From the NCBI GenBank assembly GCA_005808505.1, contig SYLX01000068.1, forward strand, positions 1 to 62,454: a stretch of DNA of 62,454 nt. Direction: 5' to 3'. Origin of the DNA: Bdellovibrionales bacterium. Its GTDB lineage: Bacteria > Bdellovibrionota > Bdellovibrionia > Bdellovibrionales > JAMPXM01. A program made the position numbers and the translations under genes. The first letter of the stretch is position 1; the number at the start of each line of letters is the position of its first letter. This document shows, in pieces, positions 34,743 to 43,385 of the stretch. The notes below the pieces were generated by a model, which was not told the DNA's origin, made no database searches, and worked only from the letters and a program-made list of their open reading frames with translations.

Positions 34743-36445
34743 TCCAGAGCCTGCGCCTCCGCTGGGCGATTATCGCAATCGTCCTTCTTATCTCCATCAT
34801 CTGGACCGTTCCCAACTTCGTAAACGTCGAGAAGATGTGGTGGCCCACGAAGAGCCGCATGGTTCTCGGCCTCGATATCCAAGGTGGTTCGCACCTGGTT
34901 TTGCGTGTCGATGTTGATTCGGCCGTTCGCCAGGACGCCACTCGCATTTCGCAATCGCTTCCCGAAGAAATCAAAAACGATTCGCAAGTCACCGTTAAAG
35001 GTGTGGAGCTCGTTGATCCTCTTCGCGGCGTGATGAACGTTCAGCTCGCCAATGCGGCTGATCGCGAAAAGGTCGAAGCTTCGATCACGAAGCTCTATGA
35101 CTACGTTTTCCGCGTAACCGGTTTCGACTCGGCAAAGAACGCGCTCAATCTCGAATTCGCGGAACTCTACGTTCGCGACTTTAAGAGTAAACTTCTCGAT
35201 CAAGCGATCGCGACGATTCGGAACCGGATCGATGAATTCGGCGTAGCGGAACCGAGCATCACGGCTCAAGGTTCGGACCGCATTCTCGTTCAGCTCCCGG
35301 GGATCAAAGACGCGTCGACGGCGAAGGATTTGATCAACCGCACGGCGCGCCTCGACTTCATGATTCTGTCGCAGGAACTCGGTGGTGATCAGCTTCAGAA
35401 GCTGATCACGGAAGCCGAAACGGCAAACAAACTGAAACTCGGCGAACTCAAGTATTCGCAATACGTCGATCGCTTGAACGAAGCCCTTAAAGGCAAAATT
35501 CCCGCGAACACCGTTGTTTACTTTGAAAAGCCTGAGCAAGCCGCTTCGATGGAAGCTGCGCGCATTCCGTACCTCCTTCGCACGGATGAGATCGTTACGG
35601 GCGATAAGCTCACCAACGCACAAGTCGGGCAGGGTGAGTTCGGTAAACCTGTTGTCAGCTTCGCGTTTGATCCGATCGGCACCCGCCAGTTCGGTGATCT
35701 CACGAAAAGACACTCGCGCCAGCAGATGGCGATCGTTCTCGACAAGGTCGTAAAATCAGCGCCTGTCATTAACGAACCGATCACGGGTGGCCGCGGTCAA
35801 ATCACGTTGGGTGGCGGACGCGATCAGAACCAGACGTTCAACGAAGCGAAAGTCATCGCAACCGCACTTCGCGCGGGCGCTTTGCCGGCAGCTCTCGAGC
35901 AGCTCGAAGAGCGTACGGTTGGTCCAAGCGTCGGTGCCGATGCGATTCGCCAGGGTCAGCTTGGAACAATGATAGCAGCTCTTGCGGTCTTCGCGTTCAT
36001 GATCTTCTACTATAAGGGTTTTGGCGTAGTGGCTGACTTGGCGCTCGCGCTCAACCTTCTGATGACGGTCGCGATCTTGAGCTCGCTCGGTGCGACGCTC
36101 ACGCTTCCAGGTGTTGCGGGCTTAGCGCTGACGCTCGGGATTTCCGTTGATGCGAGCGTCATCATTTACGAGCGCATCAAAGAAGAAATGAACAAAGGTG
36201 CAAACCTCCCCGCAGCTCTGCGTGAAGGTTACGACCGCGCGTTCTCCTCGATCTTCGACTCCAACCTCACTTCGGTCGCGGTTTGCGTCGTTCTCATGTA
36301 CTTCGGAACAGGCCCGGTTCGCGGGTTTGCCGTCACTCTTCTGACGGGTTTGGTGATCACAACTTTCACGGCTGTCTTCTTCACGCGTGCGATCTTTGAT
36401 CTGCTCATCGTGAAAATGAAGCTCAACTTCTCTCCAAAGTGGTGA
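34739..36445 (+). CDS. secD: Protein translocase subunit SecD
   Basis: 568 residues, inner membrane. The first helix (WAIIAIVLLISIIWTVPNF) is followed by the SecD motif LGLDIQGGSHLVLRVD and a large periplasmic domain (AIATIRNRIDEFGVAEPSITAQG, ILVQLPGIKD). Five C-terminal helices carry VGPSVGADAIRQGQ and LTLGISVDASVIIYERIKEE, the proton-path Asp region. SecD helps pull exported proteins out of SecYEG using the proton gradient. Translationally coupled to yajC, with secF 35 nt downstream. Confidence 0.97.
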   Translation: MIQSLRLRWAIIAIVLLISIIWTVPNFVNVEKMWWPTKSRMVLGLDIQGGSHLVLRVDVDSAVRQDATRISQSLPEEIKNDSQVTVKGVELVDPLRGVMNVQLANAADREKVEASITKLYDYVFRVTGFDSAKNALNLEFAELYVRDFKSKLLDQAIATIRNRIDEFGVAEPSITAQGSDRILVQLPGIKDASTAKDLINRTARLDFMILSQELGGDQLQKLITEAETANKLKLGELKYSQYVDRLNEALKGKIPANTVVYFEKPEQAASMEAARIPYLLRTDEIVTGDKLTNAQVGQGEFGKPVVSFAFDPIGTRQFGDLTKRHSRQQMAIVLDKVVKSAPVINEPITGGRGQITLGGGRDQNQTFNEAKVIATALRAGALPAALEQLEERTVGPSVGADAIRQGQLGTMIAALAVFAFMIFYYKGFGVVADLALALNLLMTVAILSSLGATLTLPGVAGLALTLGISVDASVIIYERIKEEMNKGANLPAALREGYDRAFSSIFDSNLTSVAVCVVLMYFGTGPVRGFAVTLLTGLVITTFTAVFFTRAIFDLLIVKMKLNFSPKW

Positions 36446-36480
36446 TCGGGTAGCCCCCGTTTCATGAAAGGAAAAGCCAA

Positions 36481-37440
36481 ATGGCAAAGACGGCAACGAT
36501 GAATGATAAAAATGGGCGCCCTGATGAAGTTAAGAAGGGGCACATCGACTTCGTAAAGATCGCCCCCATCATGGGTGGTATTTCGCTTCTGCTCACGATC
36601 CTCTCGATCGTGCTCGTGTTCACGAAAGGTTTGAACTACGGAATCGACTTCGCAGGTGGAACAGAGATCCAACTTCGATTCGACCATTCGGTCGATACAG
36701 CGCAACTCCGTCAAGCGGTGACGGATGCAGGTATCGCGAATCCGACGGTGCAATCCTTCGGTTCCGATCGTGAGTTCTTGATCCGTCTGGATACTCCTCA
36801 CGGAGCCACGGAAAAAGAGACGAGCCAATTGATCGCGGCGAACGTTACGAAAATTCGTGACGCCCTCAAGATGAAGTTCGCTCTCCGAGACGAAGGTGTT
36901 TTGCGCGTCGATACGGTGGGACCTGCAGTTGGATCCGAACTCCGTAATCGCGGACTTCTCGCGGCTTTCTACAGCTTCCTCGTGATCTTGATCTACGTGG
37001 CGATGCGCTTCGATTACAAATACGCACCAGGTGCCGTTCTCTGTTTGGTGCACGATGCAGTTCTGACGATCGGCGTGTTTGCGCTCTTGGGTCGCGAATT
37101 CAACGTTCAGATCATGGCGGCGATCCTCACGCTGATCGGCTACTCGCTCAACGATACGATCGTAACGTTTGACCGTATCCGCGAAACAGCGCCGAAACAT
37201 CGCGACATGAGCTTGCGCCAGATCATCAACCTTGCGATCAACGACATGTTGGGCCGCACGATCTTGACGGCGACAACGACGATGATCGCAGTTCTTGCGC
37301 TCTACTTCTTCGGCGGTGGCGTTATCGCGGAAATCGCGTTCACGCTCATCATCGGGATCGTGGTGGGAACGTACTCTTCAATCTACGTTGCGGCTCCGAT
37401 GGTTCTCCTCATGGAGAAGTTCAAGAAGCAAACAGCGTAA
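36481..37440 (+). CDS. secF: Protein translocase subunit SecF
   Basis: 319 residues, partner of SecD. The N-terminal polar stretch precedes a helix, then LNYGIDFAGGTEIQLRFD, the SecF motif. Further motifs are VGPAVGSELRNRGLLAAFYS and LTLIGYSLNDTIVTFDRIRE with the Asp used for proton movement, and a basic C-terminus. GAAAGGAAA lies before the ATG. A terminator follows at 37466, so the transcription unit yajC-secD-secF ends here; tgt may be part of it. Confidence 0.97.
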   Translation: MAKTATMNDKNGRPDEVKKGHIDFVKIAPIMGGISLLLTILSIVLVFTKGLNYGIDFAGGTEIQLRFDHSVDTAQLRQAVTDAGIANPTVQSFGSDREFLIRLDTPHGATEKETSQLIAANVTKIRDALKMKFALRDEGVLRVDTVGPAVGSELRNRGLLAAFYSFLVILIYVAMRFDYKYAPGAVLCLVHDAVLTIGVFALLGREFNVQIMAAILTLIGYSLNDTIVTFDRIRETAPKHRDMSLRQIINLAINDMLGRTILTATTTMIAVLALYFFGGGVIAEIAFTLIIGIVVGTYSSIYVAAPMVLLMEKFKKQTA

Positions 37441-37465
37441 GCTGCTGTGTGTCCGCAAGCTGGTC

Positions 37466-37499
37466 GAAAAAGCCGCTCCTCCGGGGCGGCTTTTTTATT
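37466..37499 (+). terminator. Terminator after secF
   Basis: AAAAAGCCGCTCC / GGGGCGGCTTTTTT forms a stem with a small loop, followed by TTTTTTATTT, 26 nt after the secF stop. Confidence 0.88.
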
Positions 37500-37637
37500 T
37501 GTCCTATAGCAATGGTCAAGGTTCGTAATTCGGTCATCCGAAACCCCGTGTCTTGACGCTGACCAAGACGCCCGCCTACGATCAGTCGACTGAATTTCCT
37601 CAATTCCTTTTGCGATCATCCCCAAGGAGTGGCCTCT

Positions 37638-39425
37638 TTGACTTTTGCATCTCCCTCAACTCAACCCAGCGCCAACGAGATTCTTTGGAAGCCGCGCGCG
37701 TTGAAAAATTCGGCACCGGCTCCGGGCGGCATGCCGCGGTTGATCTGGGAAGTCATGCAAGCCCGCGGCTTCAATTCTGAAGACGCGATTCAAAAGTGGC
37801 TGAGCCCGAGTCTCAAAATTCTCAAAGATCCGTTCTCGCTCCTTGATATGGATAAAGCCGTCCGCCGACTCATCAAGGCGCGCGAACGCCAAGAGCCGAT
37901 CGTTATCTATGCGGACTACGATCTCGACGGAACTTCGGCACTCGCCCTGCTTCTTAAAGCCTTTGAGTGGTTGGGTTTTAAGGACGTAACTTACTACCAG
38001 CCCAAGCGTTTGTCGGAGGGCTACGGTCTCCACAACGAAGCGATTCAAAAGCTCTATGATTCGGGTCGAAGGCTCCTGGTGAGCGTCGATCTCGGCATCA
38101 CGGCAAACGAGCAAGTGGAGCTTGGAAACAGGCTCGGCATGGACATGATCATCACCGATCACCACTTGCCGAAAGAGACGCTTCCTCCCGCCGTTGCCGT
38201 TGTAAATCCCAACCGGGGCGATTGTCCTTCAGGGCTCTGCCATCTTTGCGGAACTGGTGTTGCGTTCTACTTAGCGCTCGCTCTCCGGCGCACGCTTTCC
38301 GAAGAAGGTGTGCTGCAGAATCCTTTCGATCCGAAAGCTTTGCTTGATTGCTTCGTGATCGGCACGGTGACGGACATGGTTCCCCTCTTGGATGAAAACC
38401 GCGTTCTCGTTAAGCACGGGCTTTTGCAACTAGCGGCGACGAAGCGTCCTGGCCTTCGCGTGTTGATGCAGGCGCTAGGTCTTTGGGGAAATCCTCTTAC
38501 AAGCCAAGATGTAGCCATTCGCTTTGCGCCCAAGCTTAACGCTCTCTCTCGCATGGAGATGGGCATTCAACCAATCGATCTCTACTTGGTGGAAGACGAA
38601 AAACAAGCGCAGCTTCTAGTCGAGCGCGTGCTTTCGAACAATCAAACCCGCCAAGCTTCGCAGAAGAATGCCGAAGCCGAGGCGATGGAAAAACTGGTTC
38701 AGAATCCTCCGAAAAGTTCGATCTTCGTGCATTCGAAAAACTTCCACCGGGGAGTCGTGGGGCTTGTCGCAACGAAGCTTTGCCAAGAATTCGGACTTCC
38801 AACGTTTGTGGGCTCACTCGCCGAAGAAGACGGCGTGATCGTCGGCAGCGCCCGCATGCCCGAAGGACGCGGGCTCAACGCGCTCGATGCGATGGGTTTT
38901 GCTTCCGATGCGCTTGAACAATTCGGGGGGCACGCGGTCGCGGCGGGCTTTGAGTTGAAAGAGAAAAACGCAGGCCTTTTCGCGGCGAAGCTCGAAGAAT
39001 TTTTCGCGAAGAAAGCGATTTCGGTAGAGCCACGCACTTGGCTTTACGATGCGGAAGCATCGCTCAACGATCTCAATCCGACGTTCATGACTTGGTACGA
39101 ACACATGAGTCCGTTCGGTGCGCAATTTACACCTCCCGTCTTTTGCGTGAAGAACGTACGTCTCCAGCAAGTGCGACCGCTCAAGGGTGGGCACTTCCGT
39201 CTGACCCTAGCGGAGCCCGACCAAAATTCGGCTTTAACTACTAGGGTGGCGCTTTGGTTTGCGCCTCCCAAAACTCATCCGTTGGCTGCGATCGATCAGG
39301 AAGACGTCGGGCGGGTCGACGTTCTCGTTGAGCCGCAATGGAATTATTTTTCCGGTAAAAAAACTCTTCAGCTCCTGGTCCAAGACATCCGTAAGGCTCG
39401 CACCGGCTCCGAATCGGCCCTCTAA
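37638..39425 (+). CDS. recJ: Single-stranded-DNA exonuclease RecJ
   Basis: 595 residues. RecJ digests single-stranded DNA 5' to 3' in recombination and mismatch repair. The DHH phosphoesterase motifs are visible: IVIYADYDLDGTSALALL, SVDLGITANEQ, MIITDHHLP and VVNPNRGDCP. The DHHA1 domain follows (RMPEGRGLNALDAMGFASD, QFGGHAVAAGFEL) and then an OB-like C-terminal domain. The TTG at 37638 is preferred, with AAGGAG 8 nt upstream; a GTG at 37629 overlaps that site. It stands alone after the sec terminator. Length matches the family (about 570-600). Confidence 0.95.
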   Translation: MTFASPSTQPSANEILWKPRALKNSAPAPGGMPRLIWEVMQARGFNSEDAIQKWLSPSLKILKDPFSLLDMDKAVRRLIKARERQEPIVIYADYDLDGTSALALLLKAFEWLGFKDVTYYQPKRLSEGYGLHNEAIQKLYDSGRRLLVSVDLGITANEQVELGNRLGMDMIITDHHLPKETLPPAVAVVNPNRGDCPSGLCHLCGTGVAFYLALALRRTLSEEGVLQNPFDPKALLDCFVIGTVTDMVPLLDENRVLVKHGLLQLAATKRPGLRVLMQALGLWGNPLTSQDVAIRFAPKLNALSRMEMGIQPIDLYLVEDEKQAQLLVERVLSNNQTRQASQKNAEAEAMEKLVQNPPKSSIFVHSKNFHRGVVGLVATKLCQEFGLPTFVGSLAEEDGVIVGSARMPEGRGLNALDAMGFASDALEQFGGHAVAAGFELKEKNAGLFAAKLEEFFAKKAISVEPRTWLYDAEASLNDLNPTFMTWYEHMSPFGAQFTPPVFCVKNVRLQQVRPLKGGHFRLTLAEPDQNSALTTRVALWFAPPKTHPLAAIDQEDVGRVDVLVEPQWNYFSGKKTLQLLVQDIRKARTGSESAL

Positions 39426-39570
39426 CGCAACTCTCTTGTCGTCTCGTAAAGACCCATGCTACGGTTCGCTCAACGTACGGCCGTTCTGTTTTAGCAGGGC
39501 GGGCTCGTGCAAAAGCTCGAGGGCAATGACCACTTGGGCAGAATCTCGATCACCAAACGAGGAGAGTCGG

Positions 39571-40311
39571 ATGGCATCTGATACACTCACGAAGAAGATC
39601 CAGACCCAGCTCAAGAAAAAGCTCGAAGAGCAACTTGATCAGAATGGCGAACTCCAAAAGCTCGCTCAATCGATCACCGATAGCGTCAGCGATCGTCTGA
39701 ACGGAAAGCTTGGCGAAAAGCTCAGCACGACCGCGATGACCGCGGCGGCTACGGCACAAATGGCGGCACAAACTGTCGCGCAAAGCGCGAAGGAAGGGCT
39801 TGATCAAGTCCTCCTCGGACTTGAACACCGCGGAATCAATCTCAAAGATTCGCAAGAAAAAGCGCAAGACTTCGCACAAAAAGTAGGCCGGAAGGTTTTA
39901 GAGCGGGCCGAAGAAATTCGCGCGCAGATCGCCGAGAACCCGTTGAGCCCTGCATGGCTCAAAGATGTTTCGCTTACGCCGACGCATCCGCCGCACTTTG
40001 CGGATGCGGAAGCGGAGGCCGCGCACGCTTTGCGTGACGTAACTCCGAGTGACGACGACGCGAGCGTCACGGCTGATGCAGCTGGTTCACTCACCGAGAC
40101 GACGGTTTCGGAACCGGCGGAAGAAATGCAGCCTAAAGCGATGAAGACGATTCTCGAAGAGGAGTCGTTGGGCGCCGATCCTCAGGCGAGCCTCGATTTC
40201 GATGCGGCCGAAAGCGATCTCGAAACCGAAGAAGCATCGGTCGAGAAATCCGCAAAGCCTGCCTCGAAGAAAAAAGGTGCTAAGAAAACAACTGCGCGCT
40301 CGCGGAATTAA
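39571..40311 (+). CDS. Ala/Glu-rich helical protein with basic tail, unknown
   Basis: 246 residues, ATG with GAGGAG 6 nt upstream. Residues 1-60 are charged helices (KKIQTQLKKKLEEQLDQNGEL). Residues 60-125 are an amphipathic Ala/Gln/Lys region (AATAQMAAQTVAQSAKEG). An acidic region of about 80 residues follows, then a histone-like Lys tail (KPASKKKGAKKTTARSRN). No signal peptide or membrane helix is seen. The tail suggests contact with nucleic acid or other acidic partners, but no family is recognised. It sits 14 nt upstream of queC and is likely co-transcribed with it. Confidence 0.65.
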   Translation: MASDTLTKKIQTQLKKKLEEQLDQNGELQKLAQSITDSVSDRLNGKLGEKLSTTAMTAAATAQMAAQTVAQSAKEGLDQVLLGLEHRGINLKDSQEKAQDFAQKVGRKVLERAEEIRAQIAENPLSPAWLKDVSLTPTHPPHFADAEAEAAHALRDVTPSDDDASVTADAAGSLTETTVSEPAEEMQPKAMKTILEEESLGADPQASLDFDAAESDLETEEASVEKSAKPASKKKGAKKTTARSRN

Positions 40312-40325
40312 GAGGGAGTCAGCTC

Positions 40326-41021
40326 GTGGCGCAAAAGCGCTCGTTAGTTCTCCTTTCCAGCGGTCTCGATTCCACGGTGAATTTGTTTGAGGCCGCAGCT
40401 CAATCTCAAGTCGTGCTTGCGCTGACGTTTGATTACGGTCAGCGCGCGGCTTCGCGCGAGCGCGAGCAGGCCGCAAAGCTTGCCTCGCGCCTAGGCGTTC
40501 CGCATAAAGTCGTCGACCTTCCTTGGTTCAAGGACTTCACGCGCACGGCGCTTGTGGATCGTTCCGCAAGCATTCCCGTGAAGGATAAAGTTTCAATCGA
40601 TGACTTCAAAGCTTCAACCGAAACGGCCAAGGCCGTCTGGGTACCGAATCGCAACGGGATTCTGCTCAACATCGCTGCCGGATTCGCTGAAGGCTTGGGT
40701 GCTGATTGGGTGATCCCAGGCTTCAACGCCGAAGAAGCGGTGACGTTTCCCGATAACACCGGCGAATATTTAAATGCTCTTACGGAGAGCTTCCGTTTTT
40801 CCACGTCGAATCGACTAGAAGCCGTTTGTTTCACGACAAAGCTCAACAAAACCGAAATCGTAAAGCGTGGCGTGGAATTGAACGTTCCCTTCGGGCTCAT
40901 CTGGCCTTGTTACTTCGATGGGCCGGCGCCTTGCGGAGAGTGCGAATCTTGTCAGCGCTTCCGGCGCGCGACGAGTGCCGCAAACGTTCAAACTCTCTTT
41001 GCTTACGGGGATAAAAAATGA
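40326..41021 (+). CDS. queC: 7-cyano-7-deazaguanine synthase QueC
   Basis: 231 residues, GTG start with GGGAG 7 nt upstream. QueC converts 7-carboxy-7-deazaguanine to preQ0 using ATP and ammonia, upstream of QueF, Tgt and QueA. The PP-loop is LLSSGLDSTVN; VPNRNGILLNIAAGFAEGLG is the family motif. The zinc site is the C-terminal CGECESC with a Cys just before it (WPCYFDGPAPCGECESC). The following DUF366 gene overlaps by ATGA. With queA and tgt, three queuosine genes lie within 10 kb; queD, queE and queF are not in this window. Confidence 0.96.
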   Translation: MAQKRSLVLLSSGLDSTVNLFEAAAQSQVVLALTFDYGQRAASREREQAAKLASRLGVPHKVVDLPWFKDFTRTALVDRSASIPVKDKVSIDDFKASTETAKAVWVPNRNGILLNIAAGFAEGLGADWVIPGFNAEEAVTFPDNTGEYLNALTESFRFSTSNRLEAVCFTTKLNKTEIVKRGVELNVPFGLIWPCYFDGPAPCGECESCQRFRRATSAANVQTLFAYGDKK

Positions 41022-41590
41022 AGTCGCTTTTTATCGACAAAGAGTTCCTCTACGACGGAACTCAGCTGCGATCCCTTTACGCCTATCTCGAGCATAAGCT
41101 TCAAGGGGATTCGGTTGTCTCTTGGATCGGTCCGTGCTCGGTCTCATTTGATCACATGGTTGACGGCGAAGATCTTCTCGATCGCTCAGCCATCGCCGGA
41201 TCGAAAATGGTTCATTTCATCATCGAAAAGTTCCACCAAAATCTTTTTGCGGGCGTAGCGGTCCAGCGGCTTTTTTCCGCGATCTGTTTGGATCTTCTTC
41301 GTAACTCCGCTCCGGATCCAAAGGTCTCGACGTGGCTTCGTCGTGACGGCGACGATCTTTTTTTCGGAGAGGGGAAGCTGAGCATCAGCATCGCGACGGT
41401 GAGCCCGATGTCGACTCTTATTCACTTTGCGGTGAATTGCACGAACGCGGGGACTCCGGTGAAGACGGCATCGCTCGCTGAAGATCTCGGAATTGATCCT
41501 GTCTTTTTCGCCAAAGAAGCGATGGAGCGTCTCACGAGGGAACTCCATGGCATCGAAGAGGCGACCGTGAAAGTCCGCTGGGTGCCTTGA
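41018..41590 (+). CDS. DUF366 family protein
   Basis: 190 residues. The start (MKSLFIDKEFLYDGTQLRSL), then GDSVVSWIGPCSVSFDHMVDGEDLLD and MVHFIIEKFH, matches DUF366 proteins. The rest (LSISIATVSPMSTLIHFAVN) keeps the family pattern. It is cytoplasmic with no signal. It overlaps queC by 4 bp, so a role tied to 7-deazaguanine metabolism or tRNA modification is suggested by context only; no activity is established to my knowledge. A terminator shared with the convergent nfu gene follows. Confidence 0.8.
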   Translation: MKSLFIDKEFLYDGTQLRSLYAYLEHKLQGDSVVSWIGPCSVSFDHMVDGEDLLDRSAIAGSKMVHFIIEKFHQNLFAGVAVQRLFSAICLDLLRNSAPDPKVSTWLRRDGDDLFFGEGKLSISIATVSPMSTLIHFAVNCTNAGTPVKTASLAEDLGIDPVFFAKEAMERLTRELHGIEEATVKVRWVP

Positions 41591-41596
41591 ATAAAA

Positions 41597-41624
41597 AAGG
41601 CCCGGGGATCACCCGAGCCTTCTT
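41597..41624. terminator. Bidirectional terminator between DUF366 and nfu genes
   Basis: AAGGC-C-CGGG / CCCG-A-GCCTT forms a stem with one mismatch. T-rich flanks occur on both sides (TTCTTCTT on plus, TTTTTTATT on minus). Confidence 0.8.
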
Positions 41625-41646
41625 CTTACGACCAATCTAAATTTAT

Positions 41647-42210
41647 TTACATCGAGACGACTTCGCGAATGCTTGGGACGGCGTCCTTCAGGCGCGTTTC
41701 GATGCCCATCTTGAGCGTCATCGTCGAGCTCGGGCACCCGGCGCAGGCACCTTGCATGAAGAGGTAAACGATTCCGTCTTCGAACTTATGGAAGACGACA
41801 TCGCCGCCATCTTGCGCAACCGCAGGGCGGATTTCCTGATCGAGAACTTGTTTGATGCGAACAACGTCGGGCGTGTCATTGGAAGCTGCCGCGTGAGCTT
41901 GATCGGCGCTCTTCATTTCGTGCATGACGGCTTCACCGCGCTCGAGATGTTCTTGAATCAGTCCTGACAAGGGCTCCTCAAGGGTTTCCCAGTCTACCCA
42001 GTCTTGTTTTGTCACGGCGACGAAGTCGCGGCCGATGAAAACACCAGCGGTCCAGGGAAAGCCGAACAGTTTGCGAGCGAGGGGAGAAGGGGTGGTCTCC
42101 TGGGGAGATCTGAACTCCTTAGGAGTATCGGTCAGAAGAATGTTGGTTACAAACCGCACGGTTTGCGGATTGGGAGTCATTTCGGCGCGAACGTTGATGG
42201 CTTCAGCCAT
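41647..42210 (-). CDS. nfu: Nfu-type iron-sulfur cluster carrier
   Basis: 187 residues; the ATG at 42210 has AGGAG 5 nt upstream and begins the conserved Nfu N-terminal domain (MTPNPQTVRFVTN ... GVFIGRDFVAVTKQDWVDWE). The C-terminal NifU-like domain carries the cluster motif CAGCPSSTMTLKMGIE after QDGGDVVFHKFEDGIVYLF. The protein would carry [4Fe-4S] clusters to targets such as radical SAM enzymes (HemN is one nearby client type). An upstream in-frame start at 42291 lacks a ribosome site. Fused Nfu_N plus NifU-C architecture is usual in alpha- and delta-type bacteria. Confidence 0.92.
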   Translation of the reverse strand: MAEAINVRAEMTPNPQTVRFVTNILLTDTPKEFRSPQETTPSPLARKLFGFPWTAGVFIGRDFVAVTKQDWVDWETLEEPLSGLIQEHLERGEAVMHEMKSADQAHAAASNDTPDVVRIKQVLDQEIRPAVAQDGGDVVFHKFEDGIVYLFMQGACAGCPSSTMTLKMGIETRLKDAVPSIREVVSM

Positions 42211-42376
42211 GAGGGCTCCTAGGGATGACATAGGCTTAAAAAACGTGCGAATCAAAACATGATCGCCAGGATTGCGGCCGGATATTACCACGAAGTTGCG
42301 CCTCGACGAAGGGCTTGCTTCGAGAGTGTAAAGTGATCTAGCTTCGGGGGGTTAACGCTCATAACAGGAGGCGCGA

Positions 42377-43291
42377 ATGACACCAAGAGTTAGGGAGATT
42401 CTCGGCTGGTACGGCGCCGACAATCCCGGGACCCTTTCGAACATAGCTCGCCTTCTCAATCACGGGCGGCTCGCCGGAACCGGCAAGCTCGTGATCCTGC
42501 CGGTCGACCAGGGTTTTGAGCACGGTCCGGCAAGGAGCTTCGCAAAGAATCCGGATGGCTACGATCCGAGCTACCACATCAGCCTTGCGATCGAATCAGG
42601 TTGTAATGCTTACGCGGCTCCTCTCGGATTCATCGAGGCGGTCGCTCGCGATTACGCTGGCGAGATTCCGCTGATCTTAAAGATCAACAACTCTGAGACG
42701 CTCTACAACCCCAAGGCGCCTATCTCGGCCCTGACTTCTTCCGTCGACGACGCCCTTCGTTTGGGATGTGCTGCGATTGGCTTCACGATTTACCCTGGGA
42801 GTGCTGACCGCAAGCTGATGTACGAAGAGATCGCACTCGCGGCTAGCGAAGCCAAGCGGGCAGGCCTCGCGGTCGTGATTTGGTCTTACCCTCGGGGTGA
42901 ACAAATCTCGAAAACCGGCGAGACGGCCATTGACGTCGTGGCCTACGCGGCTCACGTGGCGGCGGAACTCGGTGCGCACGTCATCAAGGTGAAGCCACCC
43001 TCGTCGCACATCGAGCAAGAGGCCGCGCGCAAGGTTTATCAAAACGAGGGGATCCGCGTGGAAACAATGCGCGACCGCGTGAAGCACGTCGTAGACTCCT
43101 GCTTCTCCGGAAAACGAATCGTGATCTTTTCGGGAGGCGAAAGCAAAGCGACGCCTGAGCTCCTCGAGGAGATCAAGGGCATCGCGCAAGGTGGAGGCTT
43201 CGGTTCGATCATGGGCCGCAACGCTTTCCAGCGCCCGCGCGCCGAAGCCATCGAGCTTCTGCACCGTGTGCAGGATCAATTCAAGTCATAG
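42377..43291 (+). CDS. fbaB: Class I fructose-bisphosphate aldolase (DhnA/FbaB type)
   Basis: 304 residues, ATG with ACAGGAGG upstream. Cleaves fructose-1,6-bisphosphate in glycolysis. Motifs: VILPVDQGFEHGPARSF, the DhnA-family signature; FTIYPGSADRKLMYEE; VVIWSYPRGE; HVIKVKPPSS, where the first Lys is the likely Schiff base; IVIFSGGESK; and QGGGFGSIMGRNAFQRP, the phosphate site. Length is close to archaeal-type class I aldolases and slightly shorter than E. coli FbaB (350). Monocistronic by position. The TAG stop is followed at once by palindrome copy 3. Confidence 0.92.
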   Translation: MTPRVREILGWYGADNPGTLSNIARLLNHGRLAGTGKLVILPVDQGFEHGPARSFAKNPDGYDPSYHISLAIESGCNAYAAPLGFIEAVARDYAGEIPLILKINNSETLYNPKAPISALTSSVDDALRLGCAAIGFTIYPGSADRKLMYEEIALAASEAKRAGLAVVIWSYPRGEQISKTGETAIDVVAYAAHVAAELGAHVIKVKPPSSHIEQEAARKVYQNEGIRVETMRDRVKHVVDSCFSGKRIVIFSGGESKATPELLEEIKGIAQGGGFGSIMGRNAFQRPRAEAIELLHRVQDQFKS

Positions 43292-43344
43292 GGTGCCTGG
43301 CACCTTTGCGGGATGCGGTGCTTCTGCAAAAGGTAACTGGTACC
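43292..43344. repeat. Palindromic repeat element, copy 3 (53 bp, left arm diverged)
   Basis: Same length as copy 1. The right arm (GCTTCTGCAAAAGGTAACTGGTACC region) matches copy 1 at all but one base, while the left arm has diverged and begins with GGTGCCTGGCACC, itself a palindrome that recurs at 47595. It begins directly after the TAG stop of the aldolase gene. Confidence 0.75.
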
Positions 43345-43385
43345 TCTTTAAACTCTCACAGTGAACGGAACGGATCGGAACTATT

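Noticed and set aside
34445..35713. Long open frame of about 420 codons antisense to yajC and secD
   Set aside because: It mirrors highly conserved sec genes and has no recognisable domain or ribosome site.
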